Below are positions 42,453 to 51,230 of a stretch of 64,000 nt of DNA, piece by piece (the first letter of the stretch is position 1; every line of letters begins with the position of its first letter). A program made the translations under genes and the position numbers. The notes beneath the pieces were generated by a model. The model was not told the origin of the DNA. It ran no database searches and saw only the letters and a program-made list of their open reading frames with translations. Source of the DNA: Paenilisteria portnoyi (GTDB lineage: Bacteria > Bacillota > Bacilli > Lactobacillales > Listeriaceae). Where the stretch lies: the NCBI RefSeq assembly GCF_014322795.1, contig NZ_JAASTT010000003.1:1-64000 (forward strand), given 5' to 3'.

Positions 42453-42540
42453 CGTTGTTAAGCTTAATCAATGCAATAGCAAGAGCAATTAAGGAAATCA
42501 AAAGACTTCCGAAACCGACTGCTAATTGCTGTTATATCAT
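42412..42540 (-). pseudogene. Decayed TxpA/holin-like type I toxin
   Basis: On the minus strand ATG 42540 is followed by ATA and then a TAA stop, after which the frame continues for 38 codons: QQLAVGFGSLLISLIALAIA, then LIKLNNDQKNN and a His/Ser-rich tail. The FGSLLISL helix is typical of the short putative holin-like toxins (TxpA/BsrG group). The stop at codon 3 and lack of a ribosome site suggest the toxin is dead, while its antisense RNA promoter is intact. A rare alternative start after the stop cannot be excluded. Confidence 0.6.
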
Positions 42541-42780
42541 ATATATGTTTTTTTGAATGCGATACAATATGAGCTGTTTGATGTTTAATAACTTATTTTA
42601 TAAAAAGACTAATATTATGCAATAATCTGTCTACTTTAATAGTATATATCCAGGCAACGAAAAAACAGTGAACAAACACTAGAAATTATATAATTTAGCT
42701 AGAAAATGTAGATAATGTTTTTCGAAAAAGTATAGAATATGGTAAAATAGGAGTATTAGGATATAGAGAGTGGTGTGCAG
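42541..42780 (+). other. AT-rich gap before the lipase effector cassette
   Basis: No gene is seen. The gap should contain the promoter of the four-gene cassette; TATGGTAAAAT near 42737-42747 could serve as a -10 region. The toxin promoter on the minus strand would also lie here. Confidence 0.3.
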
Positions 42781-43173
42781 ATGAAGCGAATGAAGATAAT
42801 AGGAATATTGGCGGGAATTCTCGTAATCGTACTAATTGGATTTGGAGTGAAACATTATATGGATGATAAAAAGTTGCAAGATGATATGGTGAAAGTAGTG
42901 AAGGAGAACAAGCATCTGATTGAAGAAGATTTAAGAAGTGATGATAAATTCAACAAAATTAAAAATATTACAATTGACTATGACAGCGTTAAACATAATC
43001 CGATGGGAGGAATAATGGTCGAAGGATATGTTGAAAATGATAAAAATTTGAAGTTTACTGCTGGATTTAATAAGAATTCTCAAGAGGGGACTCCAGAATA
43101 TGACGAAATAGAAGGTTGGGTTTCTAGTGAATCAGAAAAATTAGATGACTACTTGCAAAAGGAGACTAAATAA
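42781..43173 (+). CDS. DUF1310-family membrane-anchored protein, candidate immunity protein
   Basis: This 130-residue protein has one N-terminal membrane helix (IIGILAGILVIVLIGFGVKH) and an outer domain of DUF1310 type, a family common in Listeria (segments NKHLIEEDLRSDDKFNKIKN and HNPMGGIMVEGYVENDKNLK). The stop overlaps the start of the lipase gene by one base. In the S. aureus TslA system a membrane-tethered protein next to the lipase gives immunity on the outside of the cell; this protein has the right location and topology for that role. No experimental link is known to me. The exact start (GTG 42775 or ATG 42781) is uncertain. Confidence 0.7.
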   Translation: MKRMKIIGILAGILVIVLIGFGVKHYMDDKKLQDDMVKVVKENKHLIEEDLRSDDKFNKIKNITIDYDSVKHNPMGGIMVEGYVENDKNLKFTAGFNKNSQEGTPEYDEIEGWVSSESEKLDDYLQKETK

Positions 43174-44408
43174 TGAACAGCATTAATCTCTCAGATAGAG
43201 ACAGAATTAATATTGCTTGGGCGGAGTATGAAGATTATTCCAAGGGCTCTAAGGTGAAAATTAAAGATATAGGGACAATCGGTTACGTTTCAGAATCCAT
43301 CAACAACAAAAAAACAGGCGAACAAACATACATAATCACGCCAGAGAAACTACCCAAAAACCCAACACCAGCTGATTTAGAAAAAGTTCAAAACGTCACG
43401 GTTTTATACCGCGGATCGACGGAACTGATGAAAGGCGATGATTGGGTCACAGACTGGGTTAAAAATGATGTTCCAATGGCGAACCAAGTTATTGGTGGCG
43501 GACAACAAATGCCAACCGCACAACTTAAATCATCTTCGCAAACATTAAAAAATGCGATGGGACGTTATAGTAATGCTTCTTTTGATATATATGGGCATTC
43601 CCTCGGCTCGATGAATGGTCAATACGCCATTTCCGACACCGAAAATCCTGAGCGAATCCGTTCTGCGTACTTGTATGAAGGTCCGAATATACATACTGTT
43701 TTAAATGATAGACAGCAAGAAACAGCGGAGAAGTTACAGAATCGAATTTTTAACTATATTGATGACAAAGACTTGATAACAGTAGGTTACAGTCGCGCTA
43801 GTACAGTCGGAATGTTAATCCGAATTGATTCTAAAAAAACAGGAGTTATGCAACAACACATGTGGGGCGGGTACCAATTTGATAAAAAGGGCAACATCCG
43901 TATCGAGGCGACCGCTAAAGTGGGCGTGAAAATGGCTCAAACCGAGATAGCGATTTTAGATCAATTAAAGAATTTAACCGTGTTAACAGGCAAGTTAAGA
44001 GCAAGAGGTGGTGGATTGTCGTCGTCAGAGCAGATATATTTAGAAAGTAGCGAAGTGTTGATTATTGCAGAGGGCATTGCCAGAATGGTGGAATCAGGAT
44101 TTTCAGAAATCGTAAAAGCATGCAAAGATGCTATTACCGAAACCGAAAAACACTGGCAAGACACAGTACAGCGAGCACAAGAAGTCGCGTCGCATCTAAA
44201 TTACTACGAGGTAATGGACGCCCTAGCAGATGGAGGTGCCACGAAAGCAAGTATTGTAGATGAAGCAACAACATATTATGAAAAAAAGATTGCGAAAGCT
44301 GAGAAATTGAAGGCAGATTATCAAAATTTAGTCGAAGAAATTAAGACCAGTGTTACAAAACAATTAGCGCTAGATAAAGAACTAGCGAAGGAGTTACAGA
44401 TAGGATGA
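43173..44408 (+). CDS. TslA-like lipase effector with C-terminal LXG-like helical domain
   Basis: The 411-residue protein has an N-terminal alpha/beta-hydrolase lipase domain and a helical C-terminal half. The nucleophile motif is DIYGHSLGSMNGQYA, preceded by NVTVLYRGSTE (oxyanion strand) and KGDDWVTDWVKNDV; an Asp in YIDDKDLI and a His in MQQHMWGGYQF complete the likely triad. From about residue 250 the protein is nearly all helix and coiled coil, like an LXG targeting domain placed at the end instead of the beginning. This is the reverse order described for the S. aureus T7SS lipase TslA. Genes for small helical partners follow. Export by T7SSb is inferred. Confidence 0.78.
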   Translation: MNSINLSDRDRINIAWAEYEDYSKGSKVKIKDIGTIGYVSESINNKKTGEQTYIITPEKLPKNPTPADLEKVQNVTVLYRGSTELMKGDDWVTDWVKNDVPMANQVIGGGQQMPTAQLKSSSQTLKNAMGRYSNASFDIYGHSLGSMNGQYAISDTENPERIRSAYLYEGPNIHTVLNDRQQETAEKLQNRIFNYIDDKDLITVGYSRASTVGMLIRIDSKKTGVMQQHMWGGYQFDKKGNIRIEATAKVGVKMAQTEIAILDQLKNLTVLTGKLRARGGGLSSSEQIYLESSEVLIIAEGIARMVESGFSEIVKACKDAITETEKHWQDTVQRAQEVASHLNYYEVMDALADGGATKASIVDEATTYYEKKIAKAEKLKADYQNLVEEIKTSVTKQLALDKELAKELQIG

Positions 44409-44767
44409 CAAATGAATTCCAAACGATTCGTAGGAAACAAGAAGATGATGAAGAACAATTTTTACGTAAAAAAAGAGTATTAGCTGACAAAGATGCGGAA
44501 CTATACCAGCAAAAAACAGAAACCCTCCGCTCGCTGGATGATTTAGCTGACAGGACACGCCATTATCTCCAAGATTTTGTGGAAGATAGAAGTGGTTTAC
44601 ATCGCGCTTTCCAAATGATTGGTATGGCGAGAGACGAGGTAACTACTTTATACAATAAAGAAAATACATCCATAGAACAACAATTGGAAGCGGAAGAACG
44701 AGAGTATCGAAAGCGCCAATCAGCATATGAACAAGCGTTACAAGAGGCAAGGAGTGAGGAAACATGA
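44405..44767 (+). CDS. Coiled-coil partner of the lipase effector (TlaA-like)
   Basis: This 120-residue protein is almost entirely charged coiled coil (IRRKQEDDEEQFLRKKRVLA; EDRSGLHRAFQMIGMARDEV; QQLEAEEREYRKRQSAYEQA). It overlaps both neighbours by 4 bases, so the four genes are tightly coupled. In the TslA system two small helical proteins bind the LXG-like domain and guide export; this is the likely first one. Function is inferred from position and helix content. Confidence 0.62.
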   Translation: MTNEFQTIRRKQEDDEEQFLRKKRVLADKDAELYQQKTETLRSLDDLADRTRHYLQDFVEDRSGLHRAFQMIGMARDEVTTLYNKENTSIEQQLEAEEREYRKRQSAYEQALQEARSEET

Positions 44768-45036
44768 TAGATATATTCGATGATATCAAGAAGAATTTGG
44801 AGAAGATGATTGTCAGATATACGGTTGCCAGTGCAGCAGTTGCTACAACTCAAAATAAAAAGCAGATGGTCGGTATTACAATAGAGACATTGGCGAGTAC
44901 AACGCAGCAGAGTACGAAAGGAATAACAGGGAATCTGGAAAGCTCTTTAAAAGGAAAGTGGGGCAGTAGCGCGAAACAGAAGTTGGAAAGTTATGATAAG
45001 AAAATGACCAATTTTAAAGCAGACCAAGAAAAGTAA
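44764..45036 (+). CDS. Small helical WXG100-like partner of the lipase effector
   Basis: This 90-residue helical protein reads MIDIFDDIKKNLEKMIVRYT, then a Ser/Thr-rich stretch and KGKWGSSAKQKLESYDKKMT. The KGKWGSSA turn between two helices resembles the WxG turn of ESAT-6-like proteins. It is the last gene of the cassette and would be the second helical partner. It lies four bases into the preceding gene. Family assignment is tentative. Confidence 0.6.
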   Translation: MIDIFDDIKKNLEKMIVRYTVASAAVATTQNKKQMVGITIETLASTTQQSTKGITGNLESSLKGKWGSSAKQKLESYDKKMTNFKADQEK

Positions 45037-45116
45037 GGAGAATTAGTAAAGCTGTAATTGAGTTATGAAGGAATAAGCAGAGATATGGCTTAGGTTTGGC
45101 TCTTAAAACTCAAAAA

Positions 45117-45165
45117 ATAGGAGTCGTTTGTGTTACATTTATTGAATACACACGACTCCTATTTG
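45117..45165. terminator. Bidirectional terminator after the lipase cassette
   Basis: ATAGGAGTCGT pairs perfectly with ACGACTCCTAT, and the stem extends with TGTGT/ACACA-like pairs. It lies between converging genes and can serve both. A second AT-only inverted repeat (ATTATAATTA / TAATTATAAT) follows at 45171-45201. Confidence 0.75.
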
Positions 45166-45227
45166 GCTCATTATAATTATTTCTATAGAGTAATTATAAT
45201 TCATTCCTATAATATTATACGCTATAG

Positions 45228-46145
45228 CTAAGATTTATTATTAAAAATTCCAGTGTTTTTTTGTGCAACAAAAGAAGCCAACTTCATTCTTTTTGGGGGT
45301 TCTTGAAACTCCTCTATTACGATACTTAACCATACATATTTATTTACATAGATAGGCTGGGCTTGATCTTTTTCTGGAATGTTTTTAATCTCCCCCATAA
45401 CCAACAGCATTATAGGGAAGCGTGAGTTAGATTCTTGATTTATGTATTTACATAAAGAACCCATAAATTCATTGGCTTGAACATATTCCTTAAAGAATGA
45501 TGAAGGAAATATAAATACGCCCTCTTTTTTTTCAAAACGGACATGAATCTCACATGAGTTATCTTCCAGTATTGCGTGGGTAGCATATCCATATGTTTTT
45601 ACAAAAGCATCATTAATGGTTATCTGATTAAGAGCCCTATTATACGTTTTCGGACCTCGCACTATAGTTGTACTAGATTCTTTTAGAGTGGATAAATCCG
45701 TCGTTTCACTGCCGCTATTAACCAGAACTGCTTCAATGTGCTCGGTTCCTTCGTGACTGTTATTGTCAGTGGTTTTATTTGGACGACTTCTTTTTCTGGA
45801 TGTACTATTCTTTTTCTTTTTGTAAATAGTTTTAAACAAATAGCCAAGCCTATTATCTGACTCTTCCTCTCCCATAGTAACAGAGATTTCAACCAGTTTT
45901 TTACTTCTTTTTTTAGAGGCATCTCTTTCAAAAAAATAAGGGCAGTCTTTAGTATGGTTTTCTTTTGGGTGTGTTCGTAAGAAAGTTTCTGTGTGACCAT
46001 TTACAAAATCAAGTTTAGCATCACAATTTTCTGTGGGACAAAATAAATCTTGCTTTAATTCTTCAAAATCATTTGCTGTGGAAATAACACTTAAATCAAT
46101 AACTGTTTTTGTTTTTTTGTGGTATGCTTCGTTTATTTTAGCCAT
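45228..46145 (-). CDS. Protein with CoiA-like zinc-binding N-terminus, unknown function
   Basis: The product has 305 residues. Near residue 35 it has LFCPTENCDAKLDFVNGH, then HPKENHTKDCPYFF, giving a CxxxxC...H...C arrangement like the zinc motif at the front of CoiA-type competence proteins. A basic, low-complexity linker (KKRSKKL; RKRSRPNKTT) follows. The C-terminal half is a globular alpha/beta domain (CEIHVRFEKKEGVFIFPSSF; VWLSIVIEEFQEPP). It lacks the nuclease-like rest of CoiA, so it is not a full CoiA. The start MAKINEAY at 46145 has AGGAG eight bases before. AT-rich and isolated, it could be a mobile accessory or defence gene. Confidence 0.6.
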   Translation of the reverse strand: MAKINEAYHKKTKTVIDLSVISTANDFEELKQDLFCPTENCDAKLDFVNGHTETFLRTHPKENHTKDCPYFFERDASKKRSKKLVEISVTMGEEESDNRLGYLFKTIYKKKKNSTSRKRSRPNKTTDNNSHEGTEHIEAVLVNSGSETTDLSTLKESSTTIVRGPKTYNRALNQITINDAFVKTYGYATHAILEDNSCEIHVRFEKKEGVFIFPSSFFKEYVQANEFMGSLCKYINQESNSRFPIMLLVMGEIKNIPEKDQAQPIYVNKYVWLSIVIEEFQEPPKRMKLASFVAQKNTGIFNNKS

Positions 46146-46338
46146 GCGCATCACTCCTGTAAGTTTAAGGTTTATATTGTATACATTTTACCACGTTCGC
46201 ATCTTTTTAGAAAGCGTTTTCTTTGGGTTTTAAGAAAAAAATAGATTGTAGAGAATTTTGTTAGGTCATGTTCAATAAATGTATGTGTTTAGGAGCTATT
46301 TATTTCTAATTTAATAGAGTTTATTGAAATTAAAACAG
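46146..46338. other. Gap without recognised gene
   Basis: AT-rich sequence upstream of the zinc protein gene and downstream of the sugar transporter gene. GTATACATTTTACC near 46178 may include the promoter of the minus-strand zinc protein. Nothing else recognised. Confidence 0.3.
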
Positions 46339-47196
46339 TTATTTCAACAAACTCAACAACACAACCCCAACCATAATCAATCCAACCCCCGAAAGAATAA
46401 ACGTCCACTCGAGTGGGCTCTTTTTTTGCTTGAAAATCAGAATTCCACCAATCGTCGCCACAATCACGCAAGCCTGTGAAATCGAGAAACTAGTCGCGAC
46501 GCCAAGCACGGCAGTCGCTAGAAACATACCGAGATTCGCGATCGACCATGATAATCCAGTCAACAGATTGAACGCCACATTTTTGCGGGAAATGGCAGAT
46601 TTTTTCGTTAAATTAATGCCAATGGCGCATGTCAGCATCCCGATGGCTTGTGGTAAGATGATAGCGAAACCACTCACGTGAAATAGCTGGTTTGTCACGA
46701 CGTAAAGCGTTAAAAAGAAGGAAGATAGAATAACGATAGCGTAGACATGAATGGAAACTGACTCCTTGATTTGATTCCCACGTTTTTGAAATCCGGTCAT
46801 TACCACCCCAACCAAAATGATAAGCACTGCAAAAATGCCAATCAAAACAGCGCTCGTCGTCTGCCATTCGTGGAAAATGAGGACGGCAAATAGTGTAGCG
46901 CCAACGAGTTGTGTGCCATTGGAAATCGGCATCGCCTTGGCGACGCTCGACGCGGCGATTCCTTTAAATTGCAGTAATTGTCCAAAACTCCAAAAAATAC
47001 CCGATATGAAGCTGACAATAAATGAGGCTAGCGTAATTTCGGGTGACACAAACCAAAATAAAATAAAAGCGAATACAAGCGCGCTAATCGATGTCCCGAG
47101 TAACTGCTCCTCCGGGGTACTTTTTCGTAAGTTCGCAATGATAGGCATAAAACCCCAACCAAGAATCGGTAGTAAGGCAACAAAATAAATCAACAT
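46339..47196 (-). CDS. GRP-family sugar uptake protein (GlcU/RbsU-like)
   Basis: This 285-residue membrane protein has ten predicted helices and fits the glucose/ribose porter (GRP) family, which imports sugars by proton symport. Typical parts are the start MLIYFVALLPILGWGFMPII, SFISGIFWSFGQLLQFKGI, MPISNGTQLVGATLFAVLIF and the final VGLIMVGVVLLSLLK. The frame opens at 47400, but ATG 47196 has AGAGGAAG upstream and matches family starts. It is divergent from the PTS regulator gene, with about 160 bases between them. Substrate unknown. Confidence 0.85.
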   Translation of the reverse strand: MLIYFVALLPILGWGFMPIIANLRKSTPEEQLLGTSISALVFAFILFWFVSPEITLASFIVSFISGIFWSFGQLLQFKGIAASSVAKAMPISNGTQLVGATLFAVLIFHEWQTTSAVLIGIFAVLIILVGVVMTGFQKRGNQIKESVSIHVYAIVILSSFFLTLYVVTNQLFHVSGFAIILPQAIGMLTCAIGINLTKKSAISRKNVAFNLLTGLSWSIANLGMFLATAVLGVATSFSISQACVIVATIGGILIFKQKKSPLEWTFILSGVGLIMVGVVLLSLLK

Positions 47197-47353
47197 AATA
47201 AGCTTCCTCTCATCATTAATAATGCCACCTAAATTTATCACGCGTAGGAGGACTCGGCAATATCCCAAAATTACGGTATTCAATGCAGTAAATTTCGTAG
47301 TTTTCGGTAAGGTAGCTTTGTAATAGAATAAGGTCAGGGAAAGGAAATATAAA

Positions 47354-49315
47354 ATGAAAGCGGTAACTAAAATGATTGCAAATCGCGAAAAGAATATCAT
47401 TCAGTTTTTAATGAAAGCAGGCCAGACACGCGTGGGAGATATTGCGGATCACTTAAGTCTCTCTGAAAAAACAGTATCCAATTCATTGAAAGAAATCGAT
47501 TTGTTCCTAAAAGAATTTGGTATGACGGTCGTTCGTAAACCGAAAGTCGGTGTCTATATTGATGGGGATAGCGAAGGTTTGGCGCAAGTCACCCGCTTCC
47601 TAGGCAACCAAGTCAGTCTCGTTCCGTCCACCAAAGAAGAGCGCGTCATCTACATCTTCAGTACGCTACTAAAAGCAAGCGATTACGTGACGATTCAAGA
47701 ACTTTCCGAAGCGCTTTACATTAGCCGTGGAACGATTGAAAAAGACATGATTGAAGTGACGAAAATGCTTGAGAAAGAGAGCGTCAAACTTTATAAAAAG
47801 CCAAGCAAGGGTATGAAAATTCTCGTCAACGAACAAGAAAAACGCGCCCTGACTTCGAAATTCATCCGTAATTTCTGGGGAGACAACTGGTATTTGAAAC
47901 AAGAAGGCGAGAAAGTATTCCAAGCTTTCGATACGATTCAAGCGGACGTGACCGGAATTTTTCCAGAAGAGGGTCTAAAAGAGATTATTTCGATTGTGCG
48001 CGAGTTCAGCGAGACATACAATTTCAAGTTTACGGACTATGCTTTTCAGTCAATCGTGATTCATCTAGCCATTGCGGTAGAACGGATTCGGGAAAAAGAG
48101 TACGTACGAGATCAGGTGGACGGTCTAATGAAAGATGCGCTGGATTCCCAACAACAAAATACTGAAATACTCGTTGACATGCTCGAAACTCGTTTGTGCA
48201 TTATGATTCCTGATTTTGAAATTGGCTATATTCAGATTCACCTCGCAGCGGCTTATAACCAGCGAAACAATCGTTTTTCCAGCAATCATGCTCAACCGCA
48301 AGATGATGTTTCGGAATTTGTGAGGGGCTGTTTGGTGGAAACGGAGTATGATCAAGAGCTGCTAGAAGGCTTGGCGACACACATAAAGTCGGCGATTAAT
48401 CGATTGAAACTCGGCATGAATTTTAAAAATCCGTACCTTAGTAAAATTAAGCAAAACTTCCCGCGAGCGTTTGAGGAAGCGCTGTTTTTGAAAACGGAGG
48501 CGGAGGCGAAATACGAGGTGCAAGTGAATGAAGATGAAACGGCTTATATCGCGCTTCATTTCGAGGCGTATCATGAGCGAATGCGTTCCTTCCCTGATCC
48601 AATTCGTGTGGCGCTTGTGTGCAGTACTGGCCTAGGTTCATCGAGGTTACTTGCCGCCAGAATTAAGAAATATTTCCCGATGATTCAGATTGAAAAAATC
48701 TTATCCGTGCAAGCGATGATGGAGTCGGATGTCGATGTTGAGCTTGTCATTAGCACGATTTACCTCGAATTGGAAACGGTGCCAAGTATTGTGGTGAGCC
48801 CGATGATGAGTAAAGAAGATTTACAACAAGTAGAGCGACATATGGAAAAGTTGAAGCGGCAAAAGAAGAATGTGAGCCAGCCGTTTTTAGATTTAATCCA
48901 GCCAGAACATATTTTAGCAGGGCTTGAGGTTACGACGATGGAAGCGGCGATTACCGAAATTGGCGAGCTGTTGGTTGCGCGGGGTATTGCGAAGTCGGGT
49001 ATTGCTCAGAGCGCGCTTTTGCGGGAGGAATTGTCGTTCACGTCATTTGACGAAATGGCGACGCCGCATGCAGATCCGGTGCTGATTAAGGAATCCACGA
49101 TTGTTATTGCAACACTTAAGAAACCTGTGAAATGGGGGCTTGTGGACGTGGATAAAGTATTTTTCATCGCACTAACCGAGAATAATGGTTTAAATTTAGA
49201 CGTGGTATACGAGCAATTTTACAATTATATTGATAATAAAAAGTGGCTGGAAAAGCTGATGACGCTTGATACCGCTGAGGAAATATATGAACATTTAATA
49301 AAGGATGGGATGTAA
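47354..49315 (+). CDS. PRD-containing transcriptional activator of a PTS operon (BglG/MtlR type)
   Basis: This 653-residue multidomain regulator has two N-terminal helix-turn-helix domains (QTRVGDIADHLSLSEKTVSN; YVTIQELSEALYISRGTIEK), two PRD domains (around residues 195-300 and 310-410, with phosphorylatable His such as in VIHLAIAVERI and IQIHLAAAYNQ), a PTS EIIB-like domain (VALVCSTGLGSSRLLAARI) and an EIIA-like domain (MATPHADPVLI). Such activators respond to PTS-mediated phosphorylation. It overlaps the EIIA gene by 1 base and leads the operon. The order matches the Listeria lmo0402-type locus, though there the genes are arranged differently. Confidence 0.9.
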   Translation: MKAVTKMIANREKNIIQFLMKAGQTRVGDIADHLSLSEKTVSNSLKEIDLFLKEFGMTVVRKPKVGVYIDGDSEGLAQVTRFLGNQVSLVPSTKEERVIYIFSTLLKASDYVTIQELSEALYISRGTIEKDMIEVTKMLEKESVKLYKKPSKGMKILVNEQEKRALTSKFIRNFWGDNWYLKQEGEKVFQAFDTIQADVTGIFPEEGLKEIISIVREFSETYNFKFTDYAFQSIVIHLAIAVERIREKEYVRDQVDGLMKDALDSQQQNTEILVDMLETRLCIMIPDFEIGYIQIHLAAAYNQRNNRFSSNHAQPQDDVSEFVRGCLVETEYDQELLEGLATHIKSAINRLKLGMNFKNPYLSKIKQNFPRAFEEALFLKTEAEAKYEVQVNEDETAYIALHFEAYHERMRSFPDPIRVALVCSTGLGSSRLLAARIKKYFPMIQIEKILSVQAMMESDVDVELVISTIYLELETVPSIVVSPMMSKEDLQQVERHMEKLKRQKKNVSQPFLDLIQPEHILAGLEVTTMEAAITEIGELLVARGIAKSGIAQSALLREELSFTSFDEMATPHADPVLIKESTIVIATLKKPVKWGLVDVDKVFFIALTENNGLNLDVVYEQFYNYIDNKKWLEKLMTLDTAEEIYEHLIKDGM

Positions 49316-49779
49316 TGGAAGTAAAGGATATATTGACAAAAGAACTCGTCGTATTCGATTTAGAAGCGACAACGAAGGAAGCGGTGATTCGAGAAATGGC
49401 GGGGATTCTGGACTCGAAAGGCATTCTGGCGGACAAAGAGGTCTACATTCAAGCTGTTTTGAATCGGGAAACGCACGCGACGACAGGGATTGGAAATAAT
49501 ATCGCGATTCCACACGGTAAGAGCGATAGCGTGAAGCGTTCGGCGATTGCTTTTGCACGCACGAACAACCTAATTGAATGGGAGTCGCTTGATGACGAGC
49601 CGGTAAACATGATTTTCCTGCTTGCTATCAGCGATTCTGACAAAACCGATGCCCATTTGAAAATTCTAGCTGAAATCGCGACCAAACTTATGGATGACGA
49701 TATCGTTGTAGGGTTGAAAGAAACGCGAGCCAAGGAAGAAGTAATCCGTATTTTAAACGAAGGAGTGGTAGAAGTATGA
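49315..49779 (+). CDS. PTS fructose/mannitol-type EIIA component
   Basis: This 154-residue EIIA of the fructose family passes phosphate from HPr to EIIB. The active His is in TGIGNNIAIPHGKSDSV. The usual LNRETHATTG precedes it, and VNMIFLLAISDSDKTDAHLK follows. ATG 49315 overlaps the regulator stop. The EIIB gene starts at its own stop. As a separate small protein, it belongs to the split type of mannosylglycerate-like PTS seen in Listeria. Confidence 0.92.
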   Translation: MEVKDILTKELVVFDLEATTKEAVIREMAGILDSKGILADKEVYIQAVLNRETHATTGIGNNIAIPHGKSDSVKRSAIAFARTNNLIEWESLDDEPVNMIFLLAISDSDKTDAHLKILAEIATKLMDDDIVVGLKETRAKEEVIRILNEGVVEV

Positions 49780-50096
49780 AACGTAAAATAATCGCAGTAA
49801 CCGCATGTGCAACAGGTGTAGCCCACACATATATGGCAGCGCAAGCACTCAAAAAAGGCGCAAAGAAGATGGGCGACTTAATCAAGGTGGAAACCCAAGG
49901 CGCGACTGGAATCGAGAATGAACTAACCGAAAAAGACGTAAATATCGGTGAAGTTGTGATTTTTGCAGTGGATACGAAAGTGAGAAATAGCGAGCGTTTT
50001 GCGGGGAAAACGATTCTGGAAGTTCCTGTAAGCGCGCCGATTAAAGACGCCGAAAAAGTGATTAACGAAGCACTGAAACTAATCGATGAGAAATAG
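49776..50096 (+). CDS. PTS fructose-type EIIB component
   Basis: This 106-residue EIIB takes phosphate on the active Cys in VTACATGVAHTYMAAQAL and gives it to the incoming sugar. The rest (KVETQGATGIENELTEKDVN; VVIFAVDTKVRNSERF) is typical of fructose-family IIB. It overlaps the EIIA gene by 4 bases and is followed by the EIIC gene after 12 bases. Confidence 0.94.
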   Translation: MKRKIIAVTACATGVAHTYMAAQALKKGAKKMGDLIKVETQGATGIENELTEKDVNIGEVVIFAVDTKVRNSERFAGKTILEVPVSAPIKDAEKVINEALKLIDEK

Positions 50097-50108
50097 GGGG
50101 AAACGACT

Positions 50109-51215
50109 ATGTTTAGAAAAATTGGGAGCGAGCTTAAAAAACATGTTTTAACAGGTATTTCATATATGATTCCACTCGTTATTGCGGGTGCGGTGATTAT
50201 GGCGATTGCGCGTGTTGGTGGTTCATTTTACGGAATTACGGACATTTGGGATCCGAAATATGCAGATAGTACGAACGGTATTATTTCGCTGTTGCATAGT
50301 TTAGATGGCTTTGGTGGACTGGCGCTAAGCATGATGTTCCCTGTCATTGCAGCGTTTATCGCTTATTCGATTTCGGATAAATTGGGTATCGCACCTGGAC
50401 TTGTCGGCGGTTTGCTGGCCCGTGATATTGGTGCAGGATTCCTTGGTGCACTTGCAGCTGGTTTGATCGCAGGCTACACGTGTCTATTGATTAAAAAATA
50501 CGTCAAATTACCAAAATCGGCAGCATCTATTGTCCCTGTCTTTTTAGTGCCTGTTTTTGGGACGCTGATTACTGTACTCATTATAAATTATGTCGTCGGA
50601 ATTCCGTTTGCCGACTTGAATAAAGCGCTTGAAACTTGGTTAAACGGCATGTCAGGAACGAATCAAATTTTGATGGCGGCAATTATTGGCGCGATGGTTG
50701 GATTTGACTTAGGCGGGCCGGTAAACAAGGCCGCAGTTACGACCGCAATGGCCCTTTTGACGAGTGGAATTTATGCTCCGAATACTGCCGCACAAGTCGC
50801 GATTATTATTCCGCCACTAGGTCTGGGTCTGGCAACATTGATTGCAAGACGAAAATACAACACTGAAATGCGTGAAGCTGGGAAATCCTCTCTAATCATG
50901 GGGCTTGTTGGTATTAGTGAAGGCGCGATTCCATTCGCTGTAGAATCCCCGCTAAAAGTCATTCCGGCAACCGTGATTGGTTCGGCAATCGGCGGTGCGT
51001 TGGCAGTAGGACTTGGCGCGATTAACCAAGCACCAATCAGCGGTTTTTATGGCTGGTTCACTGTGCAAAACTGGTGGTTCTATATTTTAGCAATCGCAGT
51101 TGGAACGTTCGTCGTAGCAGGAATGTCCGTTGCTTTACGGAAAGATAGCGCTGGTCAGGAAGAATCGTACACAGTCGAGGAAGATGATTTTGATGAAGCA
51201 GAATGGGAAGCTTAA
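50109..51215 (+). CDS. PTS fructose-type EIIC permease
   Basis: This 368-residue membrane permease of the fructose-specific IIC family has about nine or ten helices. Features are the opening LKKHVLTGISYMIPLVIAGA, FPVIAAFIAYSISDKLGIAP, GFLGALAAGLIAGY, and the substrate-site-like GISEGAIPFAVESP. The acidic tail (SYTVEEDDFDEAEWEA) is not membrane. With the GH38 mannosidase next to it, the likely substrate is 2-O-alpha-mannosyl-D-glycerate or a related alpha-mannoside, phosphorylated at C6 during uptake. Confidence 0.92.
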   Translation: MFRKIGSELKKHVLTGISYMIPLVIAGAVIMAIARVGGSFYGITDIWDPKYADSTNGIISLLHSLDGFGGLALSMMFPVIAAFIAYSISDKLGIAPGLVGGLLARDIGAGFLGALAAGLIAGYTCLLIKKYVKLPKSAASIVPVFLVPVFGTLITVLIINYVVGIPFADLNKALETWLNGMSGTNQILMAAIIGAMVGFDLGGPVNKAAVTTAMALLTSGIYAPNTAAQVAIIIPPLGLGLATLIARRKYNTEMREAGKSSLIMGLVGISEGAIPFAVESPLKVIPATVIGSAIGGALAVGLGAINQAPISGFYGWFTVQNWWFYILAIAVGTFVVAGMSVALRKDSAGQEESYTVEEDDFDEAEWEA

Positions 51216-51230
51216 AAAACGGAGGTAATC

